From NCBI GenBank assembly GCA_963932145.1, contig OZ010571.1, positions 153,867,598 through 153,931,597 on the forward strand: 64,000 nt of DNA, read 5' to 3'. Source of the stretch: Acanthosepion lycidas. Its lineage: Eukaryota > Mollusca > Cephalopoda > Sepiida > Sepiidae. The position numbers were made by a program, and so were the translations under genes. Below the pieces are notes generated by a model. That model had not been told where the DNA came from. It ran no database searches and saw only the letters and a program-made list of their open reading frames with translations. Shown piece after piece: positions 11,843-23,149 of this stretch. The stretch's first letter is position 1; every line of letters begins with the position of its first letter.

Positions 11843-13438
11843 CACAATCATCTTCTTGGTTCTCACCTGCCTACCCAGCCGCTATAGCCCACAGGAATCA
11901 CTTATTCCAGCTATACAAGAGCGACAGATCTGGTAGTAACATACATCATTGCTCGTAATGAGTGCAAATGTGTCCTCAAATATGTAAAGTCACTGTTTGC
12001 TGAAATAATGACAAACCGTATAGCCTCTCACAATTTTGGTTCTAGAGATTACAGGCGGTTCTGCAAGAGTGTGCTGAACAAAAGCAAATCCGTAGTACCC
12101 ACTCTCTTCACTCAGTTTGAAGTATTGATATCTACTGTAGATAATTCAGAGTGCTTTTCTATGAAGTTCGTTTCCAACTCCACTCTTGATTTATCTGGAG
12201 TACCTTTGCCAGAACGGAGGCTCTAATGAGTGATATATGCATAAACCCTTCACTGGTTTCAGACATCATTTCTAAATTAGATCTCCACAAGGCAAGCGAA
12301 TGTGACAGGACCCTTGTCGCCATCCTAAAGAAATATGATCCTGAGATATTATAACAAGCTGCTTCCCGCTTTTCAGCTTGTTGAAAGTCCTTCTCTGTAG
12401 TTCCTGTTTTTAAGAAATCCGGGAAACACTCTGACCCCTCAAATTATCCCCATATTAGCCCCTTCTTTTCGTCGAGCACTTTTTTGAGTACTAATGCCGA
12501 ATTGTTTAACCATCTTACTTCGCACGACCTACTTTCGGGCAAACGATATGGCTTCCGTTCGGCCAGGTCTACCACAATGGCGAAGCTTGCATTGTGGCTC
12601 TAGATATCTCAAAGTCGTTCAATATTTGGCTTAACCTAATATTTAACCCTTTGTACCCTGACCACCGCTTTACTGGTGGTAGAGAAAAATGACTTAATGC
12701 CCAGCCATCGGTTGAACGGTGGGTAAACACTTGCGTTATGTTTTGCTATTGATTGTCTTATTTTGAAGAGCCAATGAGAAAATGCCGTAATATTCTGATG
12801 TCATCGAACGTTATGCCAACATGTCCGTTGCTTTTCATTGTGTTTTGTGCATGTGTTTCGGATAAAAAAAAAGATCGTTTTACTATGAAGCGTGCAGAGT
12901 CTCAACCTGGGCCGTCAGGGAAACAATCAGGAAGTTATATTTTTTGTAACTATTTTTTATATCTATCGTGAAACATTACATACCAATTATCTGCGAATTT
13001 TGACACAGGAGCTCAGGCAGAAGGGTTAAAATTGTTCAGAAACGCAGGGCTTAAAGGGTTAATCCAATAATTCCTAACAAATTGTGTAATGAGGGTTGTG
13101 TTGAACAGGCTCACTTCCAGATCATTTTATATCAACACGGGGGCACCCCATAGTTCTATTCTTGGACTTACGCTGTTTCTGGTCTTCATGGTCTTCCCGA
13201 TCTCATCAGTTCCCAATTAGGTATTTTATGCTAATGGCACAACCATTAACTCCTGTCTTAGTAGCAAATCCGGCAGATCTAAGTAAACCTAGCAACTGCT
13301 CTCGAAAACGACATCCAATCAGTGGTTAACTGGGAAAATAAATGGCTTATAAATTTGAACGCCTCCAAAATAGAACTGCTCTCATTTAATCACGATAGAG
13401 AAACTTTTCTGTCTGCCATCAGCATTCCCGATGCCAAA
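11843..13438 (+). pseudogene. LINE-A copy B: RT pseudogene, split by a piggyBac-type MITE
   Basis: Sequence from 11843 runs parallel to LINE-A copy C at 17708, starting with CAGCCGCTA.AGCCCACAGGAATCACTT. Translated pieces show the LINE region leading into RT (VVPVFKKSG-like block near 12400, SNYP/ISPFFS near 12440-12475) and after the MITE the block SILGLTLFLVFMVFPDLIS (about 13155-13215), the LINE form of the segment before the YxDD box. The YADD box itself is degraded near 13227. Frames shift many times. The copy stops abruptly at about 13438 against the GC-rich segment, before its 3' end, which suggests recombination rather than normal 5' truncation. Confidence 0.75.
12643..13062. mobile_element. 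piggyBac-type MITE in LINE-A, with TTAA target duplication
   Basis: A 412-bp block (12647-13058) is bracketed by TTAA at 12643-12646 and 13059-13062. The ends are inverted: CCCTTTGTACCCTG on the left and the complement of CCCTTTAAGCCCTG on the right. TTAA duplication plus CCC termini is the signature of piggyBac transposons. A sub-terminal second AGGGTTAA lies at 13022-13029. The inside keeps a short frame from ATG at 12883 (MKRAESQPGPSG) that may be the remnant of a transposase N-terminus. LINE-A coding sequence resumes on the far side, so the insertion is younger than the LINE. Confidence 0.8.
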
Positions 13439-13440
13439 AA

Positions 13441-13462
13441 AAGGCGTGTCTCCCGCCTTTGA
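13441..13462 (-). other. GC hairpin followed by T-run at segment junction
   Basis: Seven-base arms AAAGGCG and CGCCTTT flank a 7-nt loop. On the minus strand the hairpin is followed by more T residues. It lies at the exact junction between LINE-A copy B and the GC-rich segment. It has the look of an intrinsic terminator, but in a eukaryotic setting this may be chance. Confidence 0.3.
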
Positions 13463-13484
13463 TACATCTCCCGTGTCTTCTTAC

Positions 13485-13720
13485 AGAGTCGGACAAGAGT
13501 CAAGCTTAACAGGGTCTTCTTTCCTTTCCGATCATTGAAGGTTAGATGAGTTAGTCCCGTGTCGATCTGGAGTTGCTCCAAACGTGTCACCGTAGATCCC
13601 GTGATATTCAGCGTAGTTCCCCCGGCAACGATGTAGGGCGTGTCGCCCCCTCCACCGAGGGCATTCCAGTAAACACGCAGCATCCTAGCCATGTCGAGCA
13701 AGATCATACGCGAGATGGGC
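13485..13720 (-). CDS. GC-rich exon-like segment, unrecognised protein
   Basis: On the minus strand an acceptor-like TTTCCCACTACAG ends at 13721, with a CTAATC branch-point-like word upstream. A stop-free frame then runs PISRMILLDMARMLRVYWNA and on through a GGGG turn, a TTLNITGSTVTRLEQLQID segment and KKTLLSLTLVRLC, to a donor-like TCTGTAAGA at about 13486-13480. The segment is clearly more GC-rich than anything nearby and has few low-complexity residues, which favours real or recently real coding sequence. Without the donor the frame runs on to 13390 through a hairpin followed by seven T residues. I do not recognise the protein. It could be a host exon, a captured foreign gene or part of an unfamiliar element. 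Confidence 0.35.
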
Positions 13721-13993
13721 CTGTAGTGGGAAACGTAGATTTATGATAAGATTAGATAGCGACACTCTCAAGAATTTTTTTCTGGGTAAATTACTTTCTC
13801 TTACGATAAGTGTGGCATTTTTTAGATCAATTTATTTCTGTGTATGAATAATGCATTTGATAAATTGTTATATATGAGGTCCCTTTTGTATTCAGAGATA
13901 AATATGTTTTATTTAAATTTCTGTATGTTTCCCCAATGTTCTGTGAGAAACAGTTTTGTTTGGCAATTTATTTTATATTTGCCTGCTCCCGAA

Positions 13994-14001
13994 TTCTTCT
14001 T

Positions 14002-14076
<75 letters not shown>
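13994..14076. repeat. (TTC)n(TTA)n compound microsatellite
   Basis: About 12 TTC units then about 15 TTA units. It produces spurious poly-Leu, poly-Ser/Tyr and poly-Asn frames. Confidence 0.95.
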
Positions 14077-14159
14077 GGTCTTTTGTGTTCGGATCATATT
14101 GTAGCGTATGTACCAAATATAGCGTCGGGTCGATTCATTAAATGTAGCAGGAACACCAA

Positions 14160-14760
14160 ATATATTGGTACGACTACTATTTATATTAATGATTCTTTCA
14201 CGTACAGGATTCAAGAAATAATAACAACTCCAATTTAGTTAACCAAGAAATATATATTTAATAAAATACAACAACAAGCATGAAATAAAATCGTATTCAC
14301 AATGTATATTAAAGAGAAGGAAGTTCTTTCCCTTTGACTGTAGATTGATTGTAATCAACTGTTTGAAGAAAGTTCTCTTGTAAGATAAATGTTCCAAAAT
14401 AATTATTAGAGCAAAGTTTGCATGTAAAGAATGAATAACGCCAAGAATACAATTGCTTGAAATGTGTTGTAAATAAACTGGTTTGAATCAACAAAGTTCT
14501 GGTTGATTGTGCTTGACGAAAGTTACAGAGAGAAAATGTAAGTTTGTAGTTACGAAATTCTGTGTCTGTGTGTGCGTTAGAGTGTGATGAGCAACATCGT
14601 GGATTTGTGATGACGGCTGGGATCTTACTGGATCTTAATGGAGAAAAGTCGCCCTATTTAAGGAAAAGAGGTAGGCTCGCACGGAACCGCGGGAAAACTT
14701 GATCTTACATTAAAAATATGTGATTGGTTAGAAATTAACCAATCACTACACACGTACTAA
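14160..14760 (-). mobile_element. LTR-like promoter segment (minus)
   Basis: Read on the minus strand it starts TGTGTAGTGATTGG, contains paired CCAAT motifs in a hairpin (14720-14746), a CCCGCGG patch, and a TTAAATA TATA-like box at about 14658-14664. It ends near a TTTGGTGTTCCTGC stretch that resembles a retrotransposon primer-binding region. A similar order of CCAAT, CCCGCG and TATA-like elements is seen at 52700-52850. No matching second LTR or internal coding sequence was found, so it may be a solo LTR or a host promoter. Confidence 0.3.
14720..14746. other. Perfect CCAAT-containing hairpin
   Basis: GTGATTGGTTA and TAACCAATCAC are perfect 11-bp complements around a 5-nt loop, giving CCAAT boxes in both orientations. 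Confidence 0.8.
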
Positions 14761-15039
14761 ACAGAATAGGCAAGTATGCTCAGAATCAAACGATTTAAAA
14801 GAACGACTGCGATGGCTAAATTGTCCTATACTTTATCGAATAAAATGACTTGGAGTGTATGTAGGTGCGATAAACATAGCAATCGCCATAATATCCTTGA
14901 TCGTTTTGGAAATGGTTGTGACTATTTTGGTGTTTAGATGGAATAAGTTGTTTTGGATAGTGGATATTATGGTGCTGAATACACTTTTTCACAGGGTATA
15001 CATAGCAGGAAGTGCTCTCCACACACACGGGCTAAAATA

Positions 15040-15790
15040 AGAAATTCAACCAGCAACGACAATAAGAAACTGAACATGCCGATTCGCAAAAGCAAATGGT
15101 CCAATGTCGGCAGAAAAGACCTAATTCCAAATTTATTAGAATCCAAACTAGCGGACATACAACTAGAAGCTCTAAGCTTCAGTGAAATATTAGCCACCTG
15201 AATACCAAAAAACGACATCATGGCTTTCATGATTAAAAGCCACAACGACGACGACGACTTCACCAAAAGAGACATCCAAGGCCTAATTACAGCCACGCTT
15301 AAAAAACGAACATCCACATATCTCCTTCCTATAAGGGCAGGGGAATTATAATCATGAACAAACACACCTACCAACAGAAAATGAGAGACCTCAACAATGA
15401 CAACATCTACGAACAACTAAACGCAGAAAAAGTCACGAAATTCATAAGCCTTATCAAAAAATTACTAAAAGATGAAGACCGGCTCCTGGTTAAAATTAAT
15501 TGAACATCACTCCAAAACACTCACACTATACGGACTACCAAAAACACATAAACCGGACATATCAATGAGACCTATCATATCAGGGATAAGCAGCGCCCCA
15601 CATTAACTAGCCGGCACACTAAACCAAATCTTAACCCCACTCCTCGGCACTATTAGTCCGTCACACATAAAAAAATCAGGTGACCTTTTAAACAAATTAA
15701 AAAAATATAGACACCGAAAACAAATAGACAGCTATTTTAGACGCAAAATCTTTATACACAAACGTCCCTCTAGAGAAATGCCTATATATA
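15040..15790 (+). pseudogene. Penelope-like element: N-terminal half and RT start
   Basis: Translations in shifting frames show the conserved order of Penelope-like RTs: RKDLIPNLLESKLADIQLEA (about 15110), IPKNDIM (15200), GIIIMNKHTYQQKMRDL (about 15342), then LYGLPKTHKP (about 15530) followed by SMRPIISGISSAPH, LNQILTPLLGTISPSHIKKS, and the remnant of the LYTNVPLEKC motif at about 15755-15785. Stops and indels break the frame several times. The element is cut off just before the RT catalytic motifs. The 3' half of a similar element is at 62515-63720. Penelope-like elements copy themselves with a telomerase-related RT and usually a GIY-YIG nuclease. Confidence 0.85.
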
Positions 15791-15794
15791 ATTA

Positions 15795-16510
15795 TGTTTT
15801 CGTCGAAAAACACATGTTTTTGTATAAAGGATACATGAAATGTAATGCAAGATTTATGATGTCACAAGAATAAAGCTTGTTACTTGAAACCTTTTACATT
15901 GGTGACCCATTAAACTAGTATCTTTTACAATGGTGACCGATATTGCAAGAATAAATTAAGAGTTACTTCTACATTTGTATGTACTCGAAATTCAAGTGTT
16001 CATATATATATTTCACATCATTTTGAAAAAGTTAATCACGAAGAAGCTTAACATTCAAATACATACATCAATAATAATAAATGAATCAGTAGCCATGTGT
16101 ATTCTTCTTCTTAGACATGTCGTCATAGGATACTATAGCAATCATATAGCATGGGAGGATAGAATGAACAAAACATTCAAAATAATCTCTCTCTCTCTCG
16201 GCTTTTCCATAGGGCGTCGAGACAAGATTGGCAGTAAGCGAGGAACTGTATTCTGCCCGCCTACTCTTTTCCCCACTTATGTCACACACACACATATGCA
16301 AACACACACACACACGAACACACACACACACACGAACACAGACACACGCGCGTGCCCATAGGCGCTGTAACGTCCTACACACTTTGAAACACTTATGCTA
16401 ATGGTAGTAATCATAGTCTGTTTTAGTTACGTTTGCATTGTCCTTCACAATAAATACAACATTGAAATACATTATTTCAAATGCCTTTGATGAGATGTGG
16501 TATAGAATGT
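15795..16510. other. Non-coding with (CA)n tract
   Basis: AT-rich stretch with a small repeated phrase (ACC[C]AT... TTTTACA[T/A]TGGTGACC) at about 15887-15937 and a (CA)n tract at 16264-16346. No gene seen. Confidence 0.4.
16264..16346. repeat. (CA)n microsatellite, interrupted
   Basis: CA repeats broken by ACGAAC and TATG units. Confidence 0.9.
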
Positions 16511-16514
16511 TCTG

Positions 16515-17515
16515 TGTAAAAGTTCTCTCGATATGGAATCACTAGAAGAGTTTACTTAGTTGTCAAAAGTCCTTCCTAACCAGAAGGTTCCAGAGGGTAG
16601 TTGTTAATGGCAAGTCCTCCGAGGCCCAACGCAGGGATCCACCGAGGCTCGATTCTCGGTCCAACTTTCTTTCTACTTTACATAAATTATCTCACTAAGA
16701 ATATACTCTGATCTTTTTTTGAATATCATGGCTGATGATACAACAGAAAATAGTTGCAACTCCAAAATTTCAGATGATCAAAGACTGGCAGCTGATCTCT
16801 CCTCTGACCTAGCTCTAACAGCTCAGTGTTGAAAAACAGGCTGGTCATATTCAATGCCTCGAAAATCAAACTAGTGGCGTTCCATCATCACCAAACGGAT
16901 CCTGAATTTTCACTTACTGCGATGAACGAGTAATCTCCCTTGATTTGAACGCCTACTGGAATTAAACTCAACCCAATCTTCAAGAACTCGTACATACAAT
17001 CTATCGCTAAAGATTCTAGAAGAATGGCTGGTTACCTGTACCGCTCCAGTAAGTACCTGAATCCACCTACTGTTCTCTACCTTTACAAAAGCCAGATCTG
17101 ACCGAAAATTGAGTACTGTTGCCATATATGGGCAAGAGATGCTTCTCGCTACTCTATGGCTATTTCCATGAAAAGTGTTCAGAAGAAATACATTCTTTAC
17201 TTACACCAGTTCTAACCTTCACGGTTAAGACCCACCATGCCACGTATATTGTAGTGACCCCCCCCCCGACGTATTCTATTGGTGAACAGCTTCCACTCAA
17301 ACAGCTTCTTCCCACAAACCGCTACATTGTGGAACCGACTCCCAAGAGAATGTTTCCCCGAACACTACAATCTTAACCTGTTCAAGTCTAGGGTTAACCG
17401 TTATCTTTTCCACATATCCCCAAAACTCTGTTACTCTGTAACCCTCTACCTCGAGTGGCTGTTGGGCAAGTTCATTAATAAATTATTATTGCAACGATTT
17501 ATTAAATGAAAAAGA
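16515..17515 (+). pseudogene. LINE-B RT 3' half (pseudogene)
   Basis: Frame-shifted translation follows a non-LTR RT: the QRVVVNGKSSEAQ block near 16588, the RGSILGPT-equivalent (GIHRGSILGPTFFLLYIN-like) at 16633-16690, an AxMADDT box at about 16725-16743 (atggctgatgatacaac), and the C-terminal IEYCCHIWARDA-like region at 17106-17140. It ends with RYIVEPTPKRMFPRTLQS-like and CYSVTLYLEWLLG segments and a 3' tail GTTCATTAATAAATTATTATT. A second copy lies at 43685-44335. Numerous stops; dead copy. Poly-C at 17258-17267 is a local indel. Confidence 0.75.
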
Positions 17516-19384
17516 AAATGGCCATGTGTTGAACAAAAATTACAAAATAATTTGATTTAGAGTCAAAATAGGGAAAAAAAAAAAGAAAAATTGTTGCCAT
17601 TCTTCTCATTTCATTGATACGTTTGTTTTGTGAGGACCAACTTTGAGATCTTGAATATTAAACCAGAAATAGTAACATTATTGACTAAAATGAGCTTTGA
17701 TAACAATCTAGTTTAACTACAATCTTCTCATTGCTTCACTAATGCCTGTTCAGCCGCTACAGCCCACAGGAATCACTTCTTCATGGCAGTTCGGATCATA
17801 ACAGATGCTTCCGCTCGTAATGGTGATTTTCAAAGCGTAGCTTAGATATGGCATAAGGCCGGAAGTTTAAAATACCCAGTTAGGATCGAACTCACTACTT
17901 AGTCGTAATAGATCTAGCCAGACACGCTTGTTAACCACTACGTCACGTCGAAGTACTCAATCCGCTCGTAATGAGTGTAAACGTGTCCTCAACGAGGCTA
18001 AGCTGATAGAATGAGACACCGTATAGTCGCTAACAATTTTGATTCGAGAGATTACTGGTGGCTCTGTAAGAGTGTGAAACAAGAGTAAGTTCTTAACCCT
18101 TCTTTCTTTAATCAGTTTGAAGTATTGTCATCTACTGCTGATAAAGCAGAATGATTTTCTCGGAAATTCTCTTCCATTTCCACTCTCGGCTCATCAGGAG
18201 GACCTTTGGCTGATTTTGCACCTAGAATGGATATCTCACCTGAATGATATGCACATAACTACGTCCATGGTTTCTGCTATTATCTCCAAACTAGATCCCC
18301 ACCCCCACAAGGCATAACGGTATCCCTGCAATTGTCCGAAGTAAATGAGCTATTGATCTGGTTCTGTTCTCTTCAAACTCGACAACAAATTACTTGCTGC
18401 TTCTTGCTTTCCATCTTGTTGGAAATACTCTTCTGTAGTTCCTGTCATTAAGAACTATGGCGAGCCTTCTGATGCGTCGAATTATCGTCTATCTGTCTTT
18501 AGCTCTTTTTCGCAATATACTAAAGGGGTTCCAATCAACTCCGAATTGGTTAAGAATGTTCACACAGCCTTCTTTCAGATAAACAGCAAGGCTTTCGTTT
18601 CTCTAGGTCAACCGCCGATCTGTTACATGTTATCACTGGATTTGTTTGTCAGGCTTTAGATAAAAACGGCGAGGCTCGCGCTACGGCTTTAAATATATCG
18701 AAGGTGTTTGACAGGGTTTGGCATGTTGCCTTTCTTCACAAGCACAAGGGCTATGGTGTCTCTGGCCGAATATTTGACAATCAAATCATTCTTATCATGT
18801 AACGAAAGACGAGTTAAACAGTCAGTCTTCTAGACTTCTTCTTCACCCAGGACTCTATCATTGGATCTATCTTGTTTCTTATATTCACTAACGACCTCCC
18901 CCATATCATCAATTCCCAACTTGGTATTTATGCTGGTGACCCAAGTATTTACTCTTGTTTTAATGGTAAGTCCGATTAGTCCGACAAAGTAGAATTGACA
19001 GCTGCTCTCGAAAATGACCTCCAATCATTTGTTAACTGGGACAAAAATGGTTTGTAAATTTTAACATCTCCAAAACGAAACTGCTATCATTTAATTCTTA
19101 AAGAGAACCATTTTTCATTCCATCATTATGGCTGATGCTAACCTCCAGGAGAGCAACTCACTGCATCTTCTTGGTCCCATGTTTTCCACTGATAGGAAGT
19201 CGAATGTTTATTTTGAATCAATTGCTAGGCTAGGAAAATTGGTTCACTGTGTCACGCCAGACAATTTTTTCTCATCTGACAATTTTTCTCATCTGAATTC
19301 ATCTTACATATTTATAAATTTACTATTTCTCTGTACATTGAATATTGCTGCCATATCTGGTATGAAGCTCATGTAATATAACTA

Positions 19385-19440
19385 CACTGCGTGCCAAATT
19401 ATTATCGAGGTAACTTTTTTTATATTTCAAAAACCATCAA
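19385..19440 (+). repeat. Left terminal inverted repeat of the Tc1 element
   Basis: Pairs with 20884-20939. Differences are limited to a few substitutions and a 2-bp indel. The inner binding-site copy is at 19569-19588. Confidence 0.92.
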
Positions 19441-19726
19441 ATCAATTCACACAAAATTTTCACACAATGTTGGCAACACTGACCTGCGCAGACACTGAAA
19501 TTATCGTACTGATCTGCGCAATGTAAACAAACTGGTGCCATATTTGTTATCAGCACGGTGATTTGAGAGTGCCAAATTATTAGAAAGGTTTAGTAAAATT
19601 CCCAGAATTGAGCAAACAAAACGTTTATTAATGTTGCACGTGAATGTTTATGCTCAAAAGAAGCTAATAAATAAGATAATCAAACAAATAATAACAGATA
19701 CAAACAACGGCACAGTTTTAAACAAA

Positions 19727-20724
19727 TTAATAGGGAATGTGCTTTCCCTGTTTTGAAATTACTTGAAGAAGTCGACGATCCATAGAATTTGTTAATTGTA
19801 GGATGTCATCTGCTGTAATGCCGCGAGATATCTCAAGAAGTGCTTCCCACAACTCAGCGTTGTTCCTGAATTGTCGTCCGTTGGCGTACAGTCTTCGATT
19901 CATGATGCTCCAAAGGTTTTCGATTGGGTTCAAATCCGGAAAATTTGCTGGCCACTTCATTTTTCGAGGTCCATCGAAGCCTAACTGTTTCAAATATTCA
20001 GTAGTCTTGTGAGCAGCATGTGAGGGAGCATTATCTTGCATAAAAACAATGGCCCTTCTGAAGGCAACTCTTAGCCTTTTCATCCACGGTTCAAGATGCT
20101 CCTTCATAAACGCTATGTATGCATCAGCAGCCATTTCGACGCCATATGGTACTCTCCATGGGCCCACTAATAACACTCCAGATCATTATGCCTCCACCGC
20201 CTTGATGGCGTCTCAAACGCTGATGGCGATTCTGTCCGTTCATTACCCAGCCTTTGCACCATCTATCTGGCCCATCAAGTGTTGCTCGAGTTTCGTCTGT
20301 GAACAAAACTTTAGAGAAGTCAATCTTCATATTGTCCTCGGCCCATTTCCATCGATTTTGAATGTGATTCTCGTCAACGGAGGCTTCGATACAGGTTTGA
20401 CTGTTGTTGTTATTTCCCTCAGATACCAACACCGAGTACTTTTAGACACAGTAGTATCCCCAATGCGACTGAAAAGCTCTTGGCTGGAAAGTCCAGGGTT
20501 CTTCATGGCCTCTCGTTTAAGTCGTGACTTGAGACGACGTGAAATAACCCTCGGCTTGCCTTTATCTGCCCTTTTGCGTACTTGTGTAGGGTCGGCGGTG
20601 AACCTTTTCACTGTTTATGACACCTCCATATCATTTTAGAAATTTCTAAGGTAGATTTACTTTTTGAGGGTTCTGAGGTGATAGTTTTCTTTTCAGAATT
20701 ACTTAAACTGCTTTTATAGCCCAT
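19727..20724 (-). pseudogene. Tc1/mariner transposase pseudogene with DD37E spacing
   Basis: The likely start is ATG at 20724 (MGYKSSLSNSEKK). The N-terminal helix-turn-helix region is followed by a frameshift at about 20612, then KPRVISRRLKSRLKREAMKN with a SSQELFSRIGDTTVSKSTR second DNA-binding block, another frameshift at about 20380, the first catalytic Asp in KVLFTDET, and a third frameshift at about 20150. The last frame contains FMQDNAPSH and PDLNPIENLW. Counting between the second Asp (residue 48 of that frame) and the Glu (residue 86) gives 37 residues, so the triad is DD37E rather than the usual DD34E. The protein would cut and rejoin the element's own ends at TA sites. It is inactive now because of the frameshifts. 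Confidence 0.9.
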
Positions 20725-20883
20725 CTTTTCACTAAATTCTTACACTTTCTAATAATTTGGCACGCTCACCGTGCCGATAACAAATATGGCGCCAGTTTGT
20801 TTATATTGCACAGATCAGTACGAAAATTTCAGTGATTAGGCAGGTTAGGCAGTGATTAGGCAGGTTTTGTGTGAATTGATTCG

Positions 20884-20939
20884 ATGGTTTTTGAAATATT
20901 ATAAAAAAAGTTATCTCCATAATAATTTGGCACGCAGTG
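20884..20939 (-). repeat. Right terminal inverted repeat of the Tc1 element
   Basis: Complement of 19385-19440. Just inside, a short tandem duplication (GTGATTAGGCAGGTTAGGCA then GTGATTAGGCAGG) at 20833-20865 distinguishes this arm from the left one. Confidence 0.9.
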
Positions 20940-20966
20940 TAAATTCAAAGAAGGGTCTGTCAAGTG

Positions 20967-21367
20967 AACTGTATGGATAATAACGAATCAAGGTAAACCG
21001 CCAGAAAACCCACACAAGTGATTTGATTAAAGTGGTGAAGGCTTGTGCAGAACCATCAACACTTTTCGGAACTATTGATACACTTAGTCGGTGCAAATAA
21101 ATGCCACAGACGAAGCAGACAATATACCTCAGGCTTTTCGTGTAAGAGTTTTCCATCTCCTAGACCAATCGTGTTCTATAACACTAAAGAGCTTGGTCAG
21201 CCCTGGTAGACACTATTTGCCCATAGTTGGGACCCTAGCAGGTGCTACCACCTCGGGTCAGGGCGGACCCGGGAACAACAGCAATTAAAATATGGTTCCA
21301 CGCTCCTTAAATCCTCCAATCTTCCGATGAGAAGACTTGCTGCCGGATGTAGTTTATCCTCATACCC

Positions 21368-21373
<6 letters not shown>
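20967..21373 (-). mobile_element. SINE-like non-coding repeat (minus)
   Basis: On the minus strand, CCTTCACCACTTTAATCAAAT and an AAAAGTGT.GATGG block match the 3' body of the SINE at 29797-30207 (plus). The further part, with CCGAGGTGGTAGCACCTGC and GGACCGATT-like blocks, is GC-rich and has no match elsewhere in the window. It abuts LINE-A copy C on one side and a (TA)n tract on the other. Confidence 0.5.

Positions 21374-21425
<52 letters not shown>
21374..21425. repeat. (TA)n microsatellite
   Basis: About 26 TA units. Confidence 0.95.
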
Positions 21426-21426
<1 letters not shown>

Positions 21427-21474
21427 GTGAGAGATTTAGAGGATGGGTGAAGATCAGTGCTGCCAATTACCCTT

Positions 21475-21915
21475 AAAATAAGGTACAGTAGATGATCAAC
21501 AAAGGTACTACTTGTACCCAATGCCCCCTATTGCGGAGTAAAAACAGTTCGAAATTAAATGTGTCGATATAATGCTATATATAAATTTTAAATAATATTA
21601 ATAAAATAAAGAAATATAAAATTATTATTAGAATATTTTATAATTATTGTTATAAATGTTGTTGTTATTATATATGTGTATAATATATATATATAAGTAT
21701 AATAGAAAATTTTATTATTGTTGTTGTTGCTAAAAAAATGAACGATAAAAAATAAAACAAATTGACTAGCAGTAAAAACGAAACAAAATAACGTTATAAC
21801 TGGGAAGGCATTTACAATAAAAAATTAAAATTACGTTAATTTGCAAATAAAAAAAATAAGAAAATGTAAAGAGTTAAAATTCATACTAAATGTTTTAAAA
21901 GAAACTTTGAATATA

Positions 21916-21955
<40 letters not shown>

Positions 21956-22790
21956 GATAAAAAAAAAGAATCGCGGATAATGAGCCACGAGTCAAAGATA
22001 AACAAAATAAACATTAAAAAAATGCTTTCCACTAATTGCGAAAATTACGTCCATTTTCGTAAAAACAACAGATAAATGTTACGCTTAGATATAAATAAAT
22101 TAAAATTATTCCTGCCACTTAGTCAAATAAATATTCTTATAACTGTTAGCGAGAAATTTCACTAGCGAAACGATTGTTTTAAAATAAAAAAGATAGAAAA
22201 AAAAAAAGAAAGAAAGAAAAATCATTGGCTACGACGACTAAAGATAGGGAAACATGTACAATAAAATTATAAAATACATATATTAAATACTGTAAATGAA
22301 TAACATAACTAAAATATCATAAAATAATAAACACAAGAAAAACATAAGAATAATGTATGATTAAAAATAAAACAATCGAGACTTAACATCGCTTTCTTAG
22401 AGCCATGAAAAAACAAAAACACGTCCGATTATAGGACTATTTATTCTGATTGTAATTGAACAAGATCATTAAATAATTAACAAATAAGAAACATTAATCT
22501 ATGTTTCACTTTTATTAAAGTGCGTGTCTAGTGGGGGCTCTATAGAACCCCCACCAGACAGACACACATACACAATTACAAGTTACCATCTGATGGCCAC
22601 TTAAGCATACAAGAATCTTCACAAACTTACACACACAGAATTATCTAGTTTTATTACATGTGACACATGTCTGACCAATGAGAACTGAGCCAAGCATAAT
22701 TGAAAAAAACAGTGTTTTCTGTCTGTTTTCTCTCAATCTATGACGAATAATAAAAGTGAAACATGTTAAATTTATATACATTTCCTGTTT
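21475..22790. other. Extremely AT-rich stretch, nothing coding
   Basis: Contains (AAT)n at 21917-21955, AAAG-rich sequence at 22197-22220 and many poly-A runs. A perfect hairpin, GTGGGGG / CCCCCAC with a 10-nt loop, lies at 22531-22554 and is the only GC-rich spot. Confidence 0.5.
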
Positions 22791-23148
<358 letters not shown>

Positions 23149-23149
23149 T

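Larger units (their letters stand above)
19383..20941. mobile_element. Tc1-type transposon, 1,555 bp, with TA duplication
   Basis: TA duplications at 19383-19384 and 20940-20941 bracket an element whose ends are inverted repeats beginning CACTGCGTGCCAAATTATTA and staying closely matched for about 55 bp, with weaker inverted similarity for roughly 190 bp. Each inverted arm also has an inner direct copy of GTGCCAAATTATTAGAAAG (19569-19588 and 20743-20763), an IR/DR arrangement as in Sleeping Beauty or Minos relatives. The transposase gene lies on the minus strand. Confidence 0.92.
17708..20966 (+). pseudogene. LINE-A copy C, split by a Tc1-type transposon
   Basis: Coding similarity to LINE-A copy B begins at about 17708. 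It passes through the SARNECKRVLNEAKL-like block (17968), VVPVIKNYGEPSDASNYR (about 18435), RSTADLLHVITGF (18603), a GEARATALNISKVFDRVWHV motif (18671-18724), SIIGSILFLIFTNDLPHIIN (about 18853-18912), a LGIYAGDPSIYS box (YADD remnant, about 18920-18955) and the C-terminal YIEYCCHIWY-like end at 19330-19370. At 19383 it is broken by the transposon. IQRRVCQ resumes at 20943-20966 on the other side, proving the insertion. Confidence 0.8.

Noticed and set aside
13844..14238. Poly-Leu, poly-Ser/Tyr and poly-Asn/Lys frames
   Set aside because: Produced by the (TTC)n(TTA)n tract.
14855..15040. Hydrophobic 61-residue frame that could be a membrane peptide
   Set aside because: Short, AT-rich, immediately upstream of Penelope coding sequence, no start context or motif.
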